64,000 nucleotides of DNA from an uncultured Brachyspira sp. GTDB taxonomy: Bacteria > Spirochaetota > Brachyspiria > Brachyspirales > Brachyspiraceae. Position numbers and translations under genes: made by a program. The stretch is from assembly GCF_910588665.1 (NCBI RefSeq), contig NZ_CAJUPR010000004.1:78693-142692 (forward strand), written 5' to 3'. The notes beneath the pieces are model-generated. The model saw nothing but the letters and a program-made list of their open reading frames with translations. It was not told where the DNA came from and made no database searches. Position 1 is the first letter of the stretch. Every line of letters starts with the position of its first letter. Below are positions 47,354-56,504 of the stretch, piece after piece.

Positions 47354-47985
47354 TAATATCTTTTAATTTATATTCTCTAACTGAAAATGAAGCAAGCTTT
47401 ATAGAAGCTGCAGAAAACGGAGATATTAAAAAAGTAAAAGAGCTCTTGGCTTTAGGAGCTGACATTAATATTCAAAATAATGGTGGCGATACTGCTTTAA
47501 TATGGTCTGCATATTATGGTCATACTGAAACAGTAAAGGAGTTAATAAAAGCAGGAGCAGATATTAATATTCAAGATACTGAAGGCTTTACTGCTTTAAT
47601 ATTTGCTGCAAGTAAGGGTTATACTGAAACAGTAAAGGAATTAATAAAGGCAGGGGCAGATATTAATATTCAATATATTGACGGCTTGACTGCTTTAATA
47701 TTTGCTGCAAGTAAGGGTTATACTGAAACAGTAAAGGAATTAATAAAGGCAGGAGCAGATATTAATATTCAAGATAATGACGGCCTTACTGTTTTAATGA
47801 TGGCTGTAATTAATAGTCGTACTGAAATAGTGAAGGAATTAATAAAAGAAGGTGCGGATATTAATATTCAAAGTAATGAAGGCTTTACTGCTTTAGATTA
47901 TGCAGAAGAAATGAATAATGATGATATTATAAAGCTTTTGAGTTCTTTAAATAAGAAAAAAATGAAAAAAGGAATAAAACAATGA
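47326..47985 (+). CDS. Exported ankyrin-repeat protein with recently duplicated repeats
   Basis: 219 residues: a signal peptide (MKKILAVLILISFNLYS) and five ankyrin repeats of exactly 33 residues (about 25-195). Each ends like ELIKAGADINIQ. Two neighbouring repeats (47590-47668 and 47689-47767) are nearly identical in DNA, a sign of very recent internal duplication. The C-terminus KKMKKGIKQ is encoded by a copy of the gene's own upstream region (see the direct repeat). AAGGA lies nine bases before the ATG. Binding partner unknown. Confidence 0.85.
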   Translation: MKKILAVLILISFNLYSLTENEASFIEAAENGDIKKVKELLALGADINIQNNGGDTALIWSAYYGHTETVKELIKAGADINIQDTEGFTALIFAASKGYTETVKELIKAGADINIQYIDGLTALIFAASKGYTETVKELIKAGADINIQDNDGLTVLMMAVINSRTEIVKELIKEGADINIQSNEGFTALDYAEEMNNDDIIKLLSSLNKKKMKKGIKQ

Positions 47986-48008
47986 AAAAATATTAGCTGT
48001 TTTAATAT
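47968..48008 (+). repeat. Direct repeat flanking the ankyrin gene, copy 2 (decayed gene start)
   Basis: Same sequence as at 47311 but with six A after the ATG instead of seven, so the second copy reads Met-Lys-Lys-Tyr-stop. It looks like the start of a former tandem ankyrin gene, now frameshifted and otherwise deleted. Confidence 0.8.
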
Positions 48009-48123
48009 AAATTTATTATAATATGCGGTATGCTATTATAATAAATAAGTCATAAAATAATATTGATTTAAATATTTTTTATAATTATAATAGAATAATA
48101 ATAGCTATATTTAAGGAATTAAT

Positions 48124-49146
48124 ATGATTCTTATTTATGAATTAAGAAGTAAAATATCTGCTTTGATTTTAATTAGCATAATAATATTAAGCTGTTCGCC
48201 AAATAATAAGAATAATGAAATAGAAAAAATAAAAACAGATTATTCTGATAAAAATAATTGGCTCAGCATACCTGAAAATATAAATGAAAAAGAAGCTGAT
48301 ATTTTTTATTTATACCCTACAATTTGGACAAGATCCGATACAAATGAAAGTATAATATGCCCTATAAACTATATTCCTATGAGACGCGGAACTACAAATG
48401 TAATGCTTGAGCAAACAGGTATATTTGAAGAAATAGGAAATATATATGCTCCGTTTTACAGGCAGGCAGATGCTTTATATTTGATGAATATAAAAAATAA
48501 TATAAGCAGGGAAGAACAGTATAAATATTTTTATTCATATCCTAAAGAAGATGCTATTGCCGCATTTGACTATTATATAAAAAATTATAATAACGGCAGA
48601 CCTTTTATATTGGCCGGACATTCTCAAGGTGCTATGATGATAAAAAAAATATTGATTGATTATTTTAAAACTAATGATAATATAAAAAACAGAATGGTTG
48701 CGGCTTATATATTCGGATATTCCGTTACAAAAAAAGACTTAAAAGAAAATACTCATTTAAGATTTGCAAACGGAGAATATGATACAGGAGTTATTATTTC
48801 CTACAATACTGAAAGTCCGAATTTTAACGGATATAATCCCGTAGTTCTTGAAGACTCTATAGCTATTAATCCTATAACTTGGACATTAGAAGAAACTTTA
48901 GCCTCCAAAGAAGAAAGCTTTGGAGCGGATATATTTAGTAATTTTGGTAAGCCTTCAAAAATTGCTGATGCTCAAGTAGACAAAGCAAGAGGCGTTGTAA
49001 AATGCGGAAGTATAAACCCTGATGATTTTTATTTAGAAACAGGGGGAGTTTTTGAAAAAGGTGTTTATCATATTTATGATATAGCTCTTTATTATTATGA
49101 TTTAAAAGAAAATGCTAGAAAAAGATTAAATGCTTTTTGGAAGTAA
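48124..49146 (+). CDS. DUF3089-family alpha/beta-hydrolase lipoprotein
   Basis: 340 residues with a lipoprotein signal ending ILSC and AAGGA before the ATG. The mature part follows DUF3089: NWLSIPENINEKEADIFYLY, then APFYRQAD, and the nucleophile elbow GHSQGAMM. The aligned acid and His residues are less obvious. The family is an alpha/beta-hydrolase of unknown substrate, found in the envelope of many bacteria. It stands alone. Confidence 0.82.
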   Translation: MILIYELRSKISALILISIIILSCSPNNKNNEIEKIKTDYSDKNNWLSIPENINEKEADIFYLYPTIWTRSDTNESIICPINYIPMRRGTTNVMLEQTGIFEEIGNIYAPFYRQADALYLMNIKNNISREEQYKYFYSYPKEDAIAAFDYYIKNYNNGRPFILAGHSQGAMMIKKILIDYFKTNDNIKNRMVAAYIFGYSVTKKDLKENTHLRFANGEYDTGVIISYNTESPNFNGYNPVVLEDSIAINPITWTLEETLASKEESFGADIFSNFGKPSKIADAQVDKARGVVKCGSINPDDFYLETGGVFEKGVYHIYDIALYYYDLKENARKRLNAFWK

Positions 49147-49241
49147 AAAGAAGTAAAGTATTAAGATTTAAGAAAAATTATCAATTGATTATTGCTTCTT
49201 CTTGTTATTAATTTTTTTAGTTATTTTTGTATTAAAGAGTT

Positions 49242-50459
49242 TTAATTATAATTTATTTCTTTTCCGATGAGATTATTATTAAAGTTTCTGTTATTATAAA
49301 CTATATTTCCCCGTACTATAGTTGTTAAAACTTTTCCGCCTCTTTTGAATCCTATATAAGGAGACCAGCCCGCTTTTGTAATTATATCTTTTTCTTCTAT
49401 TTCTGAGTTATCATTTAAGTTCACTATAACTAAATCGGCATCATAATTTTCTTCTAATAATCCTTTGTCCTTTATTGAAAATATTTCAGCCGTATTTTTA
49501 CTCATAATTTTTGTTAATAATTTTAAGTCTATGCTATTATCATTAACTTTTTTAAGCATAATTTCTAATGAATTTTCTGCCGAAGGTATTCCGAATGTAA
49601 GTTTTTCTAATTTTTCGCTTATAAGATGAGGCGCATGATCTGTAGCTATAGTATCTATTGTGCCGTCTAATACTGCATTCCATAATGCTTTATTATCAGA
49701 TTTATTTCTTAATTCAGGCTTCATTCTAAGAAGCATTTTATTTTTATCATTTTTATTTACATCTTCACTATTAAAAAATAAATGATGAGGAGCAGCTTCT
49801 CCGTAAATAATCATTCCTGAATCTTTTGCTCTTTTTAAGGAATTAATTTCGCTTTCAAGCGATAAATGACATAAATATAGCGGGGTATTAGTATTTTTTG
49901 CTATTTTTATTGCCTTATCAGCCATTTTATCTTCCGCATGAACTGTAACTATTTTTGAAGATTCAAATAATTTCTCCAATACTTTATCATCTTCTACAAG
50001 CATATTTCCTGTTGAGGCATTAAGAAATATTTTTGTTGATGCGGCTTTATCAATAATATTTTTTATATCTTCGCTGTTATCCGATTTGCTTCCTCCAAAA
50101 TGAAATCCGTAATCAACATAAGATTTTCCTATCATCATAGCTTTTTTAGAAAGTAAATTTTCTTTTGTTATGGTATTAGGAATTGTGTTCGGCATATCTA
50201 AAAATGTAGTGATGCCGCCTTTAGCGCAGGCTTTGCTTCCTGAATTGAAATTTTCTTTATGAGTGAGACCTGGATCTCTCATATGAGTATGTGGATCTAT
50301 TATTCCGCAAAGAACAATATTATAATTTGCATCTATTATATTATTATCTTTATAGTTTTCGGTATTATTATTGGCGTCTATTTTTTTTATTTTTCCGTTT
50401 TCTATTATAATAGAAACAGCATTGGTATTATTTATAATTTTAGCGTTTTTTATAATCAT
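49242..50459 (-). CDS. pyrC: Dihydroorotase
   Basis: 405 residues, the class I (non-E. coli) form. The zinc motif is DPHTHMRDPG, with further ligands in VHAED, CHLS and TDHAPH. It closes carbamoyl aspartate to dihydroorotate, step three of pyrimidine synthesis. Its ATG overlaps the pyrB stop in ATGA (50456-50459), so translation is coupled and the attenuator in front of pyrB governs both. Confidence 0.95.
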   Translation of the reverse strand: MIIKNAKIINNTNAVSIIIENGKIKKIDANNNTENYKDNNIIDANYNIVLCGIIDPHTHMRDPGLTHKENFNSGSKACAKGGITTFLDMPNTIPNTITKENLLSKKAMMIGKSYVDYGFHFGGSKSDNSEDIKNIIDKAASTKIFLNASTGNMLVEDDKVLEKLFESSKIVTVHAEDKMADKAIKIAKNTNTPLYLCHLSLESEINSLKRAKDSGMIIYGEAAPHHLFFNSEDVNKNDKNKMLLRMKPELRNKSDNKALWNAVLDGTIDTIATDHAPHLISEKLEKLTFGIPSAENSLEIMLKKVNDNSIDLKLLTKIMSKNTAEIFSIKDKGLLEENYDADLVIVNLNDNSEIEEKDIITKAGWSPYIGFKRGGKVLTTIVRGNIVYNNRNFNNNLIGKEINYN

Positions 50460-51541
50460 ATATATTTTTCTATTTCTCTATTACAATAATAACAGAAATC
50501 TCCGTATTCTTTTTTTATAACTTTATTTTTTGTCTGTTCAAAATGAGTAATGCATTTACTGTTAGTGCATACTATTTTATTATTTTCTTTAATTTCATAA
50601 GGTATTTCTTTTCTTTTATATTTAGATTCAATAACTCCAGAAGCTAATGCCATCATAGCCATTCTTGTAGGAACTCCGTTTCTAGCCTGTATAAAATATT
50701 TTGCATATTTAGTATTGTCTAAATCTATATTTATTTCATCAACCCTAGGAAGAGGATGCATTATTATCATATCATCTTTGCATTTTCCTAAAATAGACGC
50801 CTTAGAAATATTAAATGCATGCTTTACCTTTTCATATTCATTTGCATCTTCAAATCTTTCCATTTGTATTCTAGTCATATATAGACAATCTACTTCTTTT
50901 AATATTTCTTCATAGCTGCTTAGTTTTTTATATTTTATTTTTGCCTGATCCATTTCTTTTAATATATAATTCGGTATTTGTATAATGTTAGGAGATATAA
51001 AATAGAACTGCCAATTAAACATCATTAAAGCTTTAGATAATGAATGAACAGTTCTTCCGTATTTAGTATCTCCTACAAAAGCAATTTTTTTATTTTCAAT
51101 AGCTGATAATTCTTCTCTTAATGTATATAAATCTAATAATGTCTGGCTTGGATGTTCATTGGAGCCGTCTCCTGCATTTATAATAGGACGGTTGGTAACT
51201 TCTTCTGCAAATTTTGCAGCCCCGTCAATATTATGACGAATAACTATTATATCAGAATAGGAGGAAACCATAATTATAGTATCTCTTAAAGATTCACCTT
51301 TTTTTATGGAGCTTTTATCAGGATTGTCAAATCCTAATTCTTTACAGCCCATTTTATAAGCTGCCGAAGTAAAAGATAATCTGGTTCTAGTGGAAGGTTC
51401 AAAAAATATACTAGCCATTATCATGCCGTCCATTATTTTTCTTCTTTTATTACTATCAGTGTTATCCAGTTCTTTAGTTACATCTAATACTTCAATTATT
51501 TCTTCTTTTGATAACTCTTTGATAGATATAAAATTTTTCAT
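50456..51541 (-). CDS. pyrB: Aspartate carbamoyltransferase with fused PyrI-type zinc domain
   Basis: 361 residues. Residues 1-305 are the catalytic chain (FEPSTRTRLSF for carbamoyl phosphate, HPLPR near 260). The C-terminal 45 residues carry Cys325, Cys330, Cys350 and Cys353 in the arrangement C-x4-C-x19-C-x2-C, like the zinc domain of the E. coli regulatory chain PyrI (CPNSNC...CKYC). The nucleotide-binding half of PyrI is absent, so the fused part probably serves assembly rather than CTP/ATP control. AAGGGAG precedes the ATG. First gene of the pyrBC operon. Confidence 0.93.
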   Translation of the reverse strand: MKNFISIKELSKEEIIEVLDVTKELDNTDSNKRRKIMDGMIMASIFFEPSTRTRLSFTSAAYKMGCKELGFDNPDKSSIKKGESLRDTIIMVSSYSDIIVIRHNIDGAAKFAEEVTNRPIINAGDGSNEHPSQTLLDLYTLREELSAIENKKIAFVGDTKYGRTVHSLSKALMMFNWQFYFISPNIIQIPNYILKEMDQAKIKYKKLSSYEEILKEVDCLYMTRIQMERFEDANEYEKVKHAFNISKASILGKCKDDMIIMHPLPRVDEINIDLDNTKYAKYFIQARNGVPTRMAMMALASGVIESKYKRKEIPYEIKENNKIVCTNSKCITHFEQTKNKVIKKEYGDFCYYCNREIEKYI

Positions 51542-51593
51542 TTTTGCTCCCTTAAGAAACCTGTTATTGTTTTTTTATATTTAAATTCGGCAT

Positions 51594-51636
51594 AAAAAAA
51601 GGAATAAAGTTCTTATATTTAAGAATTTTATTCCTT
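51594..51636 (-). terminator. pyrBC attenuator terminator
   Basis: On the minus strand a 16-base stem (AAGGAATAAAATTCTT with one mismatch against its partner, 51621-51636 and 51599-51614), six-base loop and a run of seven U. It lies about 55 bases before pyrB, between its promoter and the gene. Confidence 0.88.
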
Positions 51637-51729
51637 GTTTTTTAAAATTTCCAAATTCGAAATTTTTAAGTAAATCAAATAGATTATATAATAAAAAATA
51701 GCTTTATACCATAAGAATATATTTTTCAT
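51628..51729 (-). CDS. pyrBC leader peptide (pyrL-like)
   Basis: A 33-codon frame starting at ATG 51729 with a clear ribosome site (TAGGA, six bases away). It is rich in Tyr, Ile and Leu codons over a U-rich stretch (KAIFYYIIYLIYLK). The TAA stop at 51628-51630 lies inside the 5' half of the terminator stem. A ribosome following RNA polymerase closely would block the hairpin. This is the geometry of the E. coli pyrBI leader, where low UTP slows polymerase at U-rich sites and lets the ribosome catch up. Confidence 0.72.
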   Translation of the reverse strand: MKNIFLWYKAIFYYIIYLIYLKISNLEILKNKE

Positions 51730-51759
51730 TTTTTATCCTATTGCTTATAAATTTGGAGA

Positions 51760-51788
51760 ATTGTATCATAAATAATAAAAAAAATCAA
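51760..51788 (-). promoter_or_regulatory. Promoter of the pyr leader
   Basis: Minus strand TTGATT (51788-51783), 17-base spacer, TACAAT (51765-51760). The predicted start near 51753 gives a leader of about 210 bases before pyrB. Confidence 0.65.
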
Positions 51789-51920
51789 GTATAAATTTAT
51801 GATTTATATTTTTAAGAGACTAATATACTGTTATTATACTTTTTTATTTTATTATTATTTATACAAGTAATTATTACTGCAAATATACCATAATGTCTAT
51901 ATCTTTTAATTTATTTTCAT

Positions 51921-52302
51921 CTATGATGTAAAAAAACAGACATTTATATTTTTTATAATTTTTACATCTATTCTGTCATTTTTTTTACTTAAAATATCAT
52001 TGATATATTTAGATGAAAATACAGTTGGATCAGTCTCTATAAAAATAATATCTGCTAAATCTCAGTTTTTTTTAATTCATCATATATGCATACATAAGTT
52101 TTTTTCGTTATACTCTTTTACAAGTATAATAATATTTTCATTATCAAAAGAGTGATAATCTATAGTTTCAGTATATTTTTCAGATTTAAATATTTCATCC
52201 GTAGTTGTGATTATCACCTTATTATCTTTTATAGCTTCCTGCTATTTTTTCTATGTTATGAGTTTTTTCTCCCGCACCGCATACAATAATAACTTTAGAC
52301 AT
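51921..52302 (-). pseudogene. Decayed YqeC-like gene
   Basis: Starts at ATG 52302, six bases after the trkH stop, with SKVIIVCGAGEKTHNIEKIA. It then needs a frame change to read KVIITTTDEIF, two more to read ADIIFIETDPTVF, and ends near 51921. GAGxKT followed by VxxTTTxxIF and then xxIExD in this order is the pattern of YqeC, a protein of selenium-dependent molybdenum hydroxylase maturation. Three or more frameshifts show it is no longer functional. The identity is a by-eye match and only moderately sure. Confidence 0.5.
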
Positions 52303-52307
52303 AATTT

Positions 52308-54065
52308 TTAACCGATAGTTACATCGCCTGTAGGCAAATCTATTATGCCGTATTTACCCTGATCTATGGATCCTATGCTCATAAATAAGGTAAGATATCC
52401 CACTCTTCCTATAAACATAAGTATTATAAGTATTAATTTACTCCATACTGTAATTGACGGAGTTATTCCAAGCGAGAGACCTACCGTGCTTATAGCGGAT
52501 ACAACCTCAAACAGTATAGGCATCATAGTATTTGATTTTTCTATATAGAACATAATAAACGAAGAAAGTACCGAAATGCCTATGGCAAGCGTAACTATAG
52601 CAACGGATTTATTAACTGCATCATCTTTTATTTTTCTGCCATTAACTACAATATAAGGTCTGTTAAAAATAGCCGTAATTACTGAAAACATAAAAACAAA
52701 TAATGTAGTAGTTTTTACTCCGCCCCCTGTACCATTAGGAGAAGCGCCTACAAACATTAAAAATATAATAACTCCTATGGTAACGCTGCTCATAGAATTA
52801 TAGGCTATAGTTTCAAAGCCTGCGGTTCTAGGGCTTACGCTTTGAAATAATGAAACCAATATTTTTTCTTTTAAAGTCAGATCCTTTAAAGAATTAGAAT
52901 ATTCATTAAAAAATATAAAAACACTGCCTATGATTATTAAAATTACGCTTGTATATATTACTATTCTAGCCTGAACATCAAATACATATCTTTTTCCTTT
53001 TACCTTATTAAATATAGCCCTTGTAATTGTAAGCATTACTGGATATCCTATACCTCCCAATATTATAAGAAGCATAATTGCAGTATTAACCGTGATATTA
53101 GCTGAATACTGATGCAGATTATCTGTATAAAGAGAAAATCCTGCATTACAAAAAGCGCTTATAGAATGAAATACTGAATAAAATATACGTATGGCAAAAC
53201 TATTATTTATGTCCATTACAGTAAATAAAGAAACTGCACCAAGCAGCTCTATTAAAAATGTTGATAAAAAAATAACTTTTACCGTTGATTGTATTATATC
53301 TTTATTCTGTGTATTGAACATTTCCAAAGTTCTAACTCTGTCTTGAACGCTTCCCTTATTTACGGAAAATAAAAGCACTATAGCCGATATGGACATAATA
53401 CCTAATCCTCCTATCTGTATAAGTATAATTAATACAATTTGTCCGAATAATGTAAGCTCTTTAGAAACATCTATAACGCTTAATCCTGTAACGCATACCG
53501 CACTGGTAGCAGTAAATAAAGAGTCTATAAATGATAATTTTCCGCTTACTGTGCTTAAAGGCAGATATAGAAGCAGACTTCCTAATGTTATAACAAATAT
53601 AAATGAAGCTATGATCATCTGATATAATGTAAACTTTGAATATGAAAGCCTAAACCAATTTATCACTATAACTAAAAAGAAAAGTATTGATCCTGCTATT
53701 GTCCATATTATTCTATTTGCATATATGTCATAATATTTTCTGCTGAAAAAATTCAGAAATAATAAACCTATAAGCTGAACAGCCGTCATTATAATATAAA
53801 GTTTTCTCGGAGCTATTCTTATCTGATCTATAAGTATAAATATAAAGCATATTGTAATAATATTGATGATTTTATCATAATTATATATATAAAAATTATT
53901 AGTATTAACCTGTCTTACCTGCATTAAAAGAACAAATATTGCAAATATGGATCCTGCTATTGCAGTTAAATTTGATATTCTTCTTAAAAACTCCTCTATA
54001 GACTGAACTACTGTTTTATTAGGATTATTTTGATTATTAATTTTATTATTAAAAATATTTTTCAT
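52308..54065 (-). CDS. TrkH/KtrB-type potassium channel subunit
   Basis: 585 residues. The KtrB core begins near residue 160, with a selectivity-filter loop TATSAVCVTGLSV and repeated pore motifs (for example SAFCNAGFSLY). Before it lies an unusual extension of about 140 residues with four predicted helices, longer than in typical KtrB. It should form the K+ path gated by a KtrA ring; the candidate KtrA is at 39.5 kb. A decayed YqeC-like gene follows directly. Confidence 0.88.
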   Translation of the reverse strand: MKNIFNNKINNQNNPNKTVVQSIEEFLRRISNLTAIAGSIFAIFVLLMQVRQVNTNNFYIYNYDKIINIITICFIFILIDQIRIAPRKLYIIMTAVQLIGLLFLNFFSRKYYDIYANRIIWTIAGSILFFLVIVINWFRLSYSKFTLYQMIIASFIFVITLGSLLLYLPLSTVSGKLSFIDSLFTATSAVCVTGLSVIDVSKELTLFGQIVLIILIQIGGLGIMSISAIVLLFSVNKGSVQDRVRTLEMFNTQNKDIIQSTVKVIFLSTFLIELLGAVSLFTVMDINNSFAIRIFYSVFHSISAFCNAGFSLYTDNLHQYSANITVNTAIMLLIILGGIGYPVMLTITRAIFNKVKGKRYVFDVQARIVIYTSVILIIIGSVFIFFNEYSNSLKDLTLKEKILVSLFQSVSPRTAGFETIAYNSMSSVTIGVIIFLMFVGASPNGTGGGVKTTTLFVFMFSVITAIFNRPYIVVNGRKIKDDAVNKSVAIVTLAIGISVLSSFIMFYIEKSNTMMPILFEVVSAISTVGLSLGITPSITVWSKLILIILMFIGRVGYLTLFMSIGSIDQGKYGIIDLPTGDVTIG

Positions 54066-54143
54066 AATTAATATTTACTCTTATTATATAATTATAATAT
54101 TTTAATATATAATAGTTTATATGTAAATATATAATTTTATTTT

Positions 54144-55274
54144 TTATGAAGGCTTATAATATCTGTTAATATCAAAATCTCCTCTTTCTCCAGTAAGAAT
54201 ATATCCGATTTTTTGCATATTTTCTCTAAGACTTTTAACACCTTCGGCCGACTCGGCTCCCGCAGCTATTTTATCATTATAAAGCATATATTTTTTTCTC
54301 ATATTAATAGGCGATAGATTAGGCATAACAACATTAGCACCATGAAGTATTCCAAGCTCTCTTCCGCCTTCTTTAATAGTGCCTAAAGCAGTAGTTGCAG
54401 GTATCAATGCCAAAGGAAAAATAAGACGAAGTATGCTTATAATTATTAAGGTAAGCTCAAGTTCTCCTTTTTTCTCATCTGCAAACGGCGTGTCCCTATG
54501 CGGCAAAAAAGGACCTATTCCTATCATCTCTGGATTAATTTCCTGCATAAATATTAAATCATCGGCAATATTTTCTAAAGTCTGATAAGGACTTCCTACC
54601 ATTATACCTGTTCCAGTCTGATAGCCCAGCTTTTTTAAATTTCTTAAGCATTTTTTTCTATTATCTAAATTCATATTGTATGGATGAAGTTTTGAATAAT
54701 GATCATTATCTGAAGTTTCATGTCTGAGTAAAAATCTATCAGCTCCTTTTTCTTTTAATACTCTGTAATAATCCTCTTCTTTTTCTCCTATTGATAATGT
54801 TAAAGCGCAGTTTGAGAATTTTTTTTTAATTTCATGCACAATATCAGACATTATGTCTATATTATAATAAGAATCTTCTCCTCCCTGAAGTACAAAGGTT
54901 CTGAAGCCTATATTATAACCGAGTTTGCAGCAGGATAAAATTTCATCTTTATTTAATCTGTAGCGCTCGGCATTTTTATTGCTTTTTCTTATTCCGCAGT
55001 ATATGCAGTCATTTTTACAGTAATTAGTAAATTCTATAAGTCCCCGCATAAAAACATATTTACCAAATACTTTATCGGCTTTATCTCTTGCCTTTAATCT
55101 GAGATATTCTTTTAATTTTTTTATATCTTCATGTTGCCCTGAAGTAAACTCTTTTTTATTAATATCATTATTATATTCAAAAGACGATAATAGTTTTAAA
55201 GCATCTTTATAAGATATGCTTTCTTCGGCTGCAGTTTTATCAATAATTTCCTTTGCTGTTTTTATATTACTCAA
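54144..55274 (-). CDS. hydE: [FeFe]-hydrogenase maturase HydE
   Basis: 376 residues, radical SAM. The cluster motif is Cys86-x3-Cys90-x2-Cys93 (CKNDCIYC), preceded by the family-specific RGLIEFTNY. HydE helps build the dithiomethylamine/diiron part of the H-cluster. It is last in a tight run hydG-hydF-hydE on one strand. The start is TTG, with AAAGGA about eight bases upstream, 21 bases after hydF. Confidence 0.94.
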   Translation of the reverse strand: MSNIKTAKEIIDKTAAEESISYKDALKLLSSFEYNNDINKKEFTSGQHEDIKKLKEYLRLKARDKADKVFGKYVFMRGLIEFTNYCKNDCIYCGIRKSNKNAERYRLNKDEILSCCKLGYNIGFRTFVLQGGEDSYYNIDIMSDIVHEIKKKFSNCALTLSIGEKEEDYYRVLKEKGADRFLLRHETSDNDHYSKLHPYNMNLDNRKKCLRNLKKLGYQTGTGIMVGSPYQTLENIADDLIFMQEINPEMIGIGPFLPHRDTPFADEKKGELELTLIIISILRLIFPLALIPATTALGTIKEGGRELGILHGANVVMPNLSPINMRKKYMLYNDKIAAGAESAEGVKSLRENMQKIGYILTGERGDFDINRYYKPS

Positions 55275-55295
55275 ATTAAATATTCCTTTTCAGTA

Positions 55296-56480
55296 TTATA
55301 TATATTTAACTCCGTTTATCTTTGCTATAGCCATACCATAATTAGTTATTGGAATATTCTGCTCTTTGCATATTCTTATTCTGTTTAATATATGTTTTCT
55401 AGTTCCCATACACCCTCCGCAATGTATTATCAAATCATATTTTGACAAATCATTCGGAAAATCGTTTCCTGATGTATAATCGATATCAAAATCAAAACCG
55501 AATTTATTTTTTAATAGGCTTGGAATTTTTACTCTGCCTATATCTCCTTCTAATGGAATATGCGTGCAGCTTTCGGCTATTAACAGCCTGCTGTTTTGAT
55601 TAAGTTTATCTATAAAGCAGGCTCCTTTTTTATATATCTCTTCATCTCCTTTGTATCTTGCAAAAAGCACTGAAAATGAAGTTAGAAGACTATCCTCAGG
55701 CTTTAATTTTTCCACTTCTTTAAAAACTTGGGAATCTGTAATTATTATTTTAGGTGGCTTTCTTAATGACTTAAGCGCTTTTTCAAATTTATCAAAGGAG
55801 GAAGCAATAACCACAGCCTTATTATCTAAAATATCTCTTATAGTCTGAACCTGCGGAAGAATAAGACGCCCTTTAGGAGCCTGAATATCCTGAGGCATAA
55901 CAAGCATCACAATATCATCTTCTTTTATTATATGACCTGTTATGCTGATTTCTTCAGTTTTAGGAATAGTTAATTTTATAGCTTCTATAAGCTTATTAAT
56001 ATTAAGTTTATTATAGGTGCTTATTGAAACTGTTTCTAAACCGAATATTTCTTTTATATTAATTTCCATATTTTTATAATTACAATTTAAATCTATTTTA
56101 TTTAAAACGGCAATAATAGGTATTTCTAAACGGCAAAGATCATCTTTCCATTTTAATTCAAGCAGATAATCATTGCTGGAAAAAGAAGCGTCAAATACAA
56201 GCAAAGCAATGTCTGAGGATTCTATTATTTTTTTTGTTTTATGCATTCTCAAATCTCCGAGATATCCTTCATCATCAAAGCCTGCGGTATCGGTTATAGT
56301 GCATGCGCCTATTGTATTTATTTCTATAGATTTTTTTACAGGATCCGTAGTAGTGCCCGCTATATCTGAAACTATTGCGATATCCTGATTTGCAATTGCA
56401 TTAATAATACTCGATTTGCCAGCATTCCTTCTTCCGAATATAGATATATGACTTCTGTTTGAATTTGGTGTATTGTTCAT
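55296..56480 (-). CDS. hydF: [FeFe]-hydrogenase maturation GTPase HydF
   Basis: 394 residues from the second ATG (56480), which has AGGA at proper spacing; the first ATG (56489) lies directly against that site. The N-terminal GTPase domain has Walker A GRRNAGKS, TTTDP and DTAG. The C-terminal Fe-S ligands are C-T-H (Cys308 and His310 if counted from the first ATG) and HCGGC, the CxH...HCxxC pattern of HydF. It is the scaffold that carries the H-cluster precursor to the hydrogenase. Confidence 0.94.
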   Translation of the reverse strand: MNNTPNSNRSHISIFGRRNAGKSSIINAIANQDIAIVSDIAGTTTDPVKKSIEINTIGACTITDTAGFDDEGYLGDLRMHKTKKIIESSDIALLVFDASFSSNDYLLELKWKDDLCRLEIPIIAVLNKIDLNCNYKNMEINIKEIFGLETVSISTYNKLNINKLIEAIKLTIPKTEEISITGHIIKEDDIVMLVMPQDIQAPKGRLILPQVQTIRDILDNKAVVIASSFDKFEKALKSLRKPPKIIITDSQVFKEVEKLKPEDSLLTSFSVLFARYKGDEEIYKKGACFIDKLNQNSRLLIAESCTHIPLEGDIGRVKIPSLLKNKFGFDFDIDYTSGNDFPNDLSKYDLIIHCGGCMGTRKHILNRIRICKEQNIPITNYGMAIAKINGVKYI

Positions 56481-56504
56481 TTTTAACATTCCTAATTTAA
56501 TACA

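Noticed and set aside
47400..47920. Regular 99-base repeats that might suggest a CRISPR-like array.
   Set aside because: They are in frame, have no unique spacers and encode 33-residue ankyrin units.
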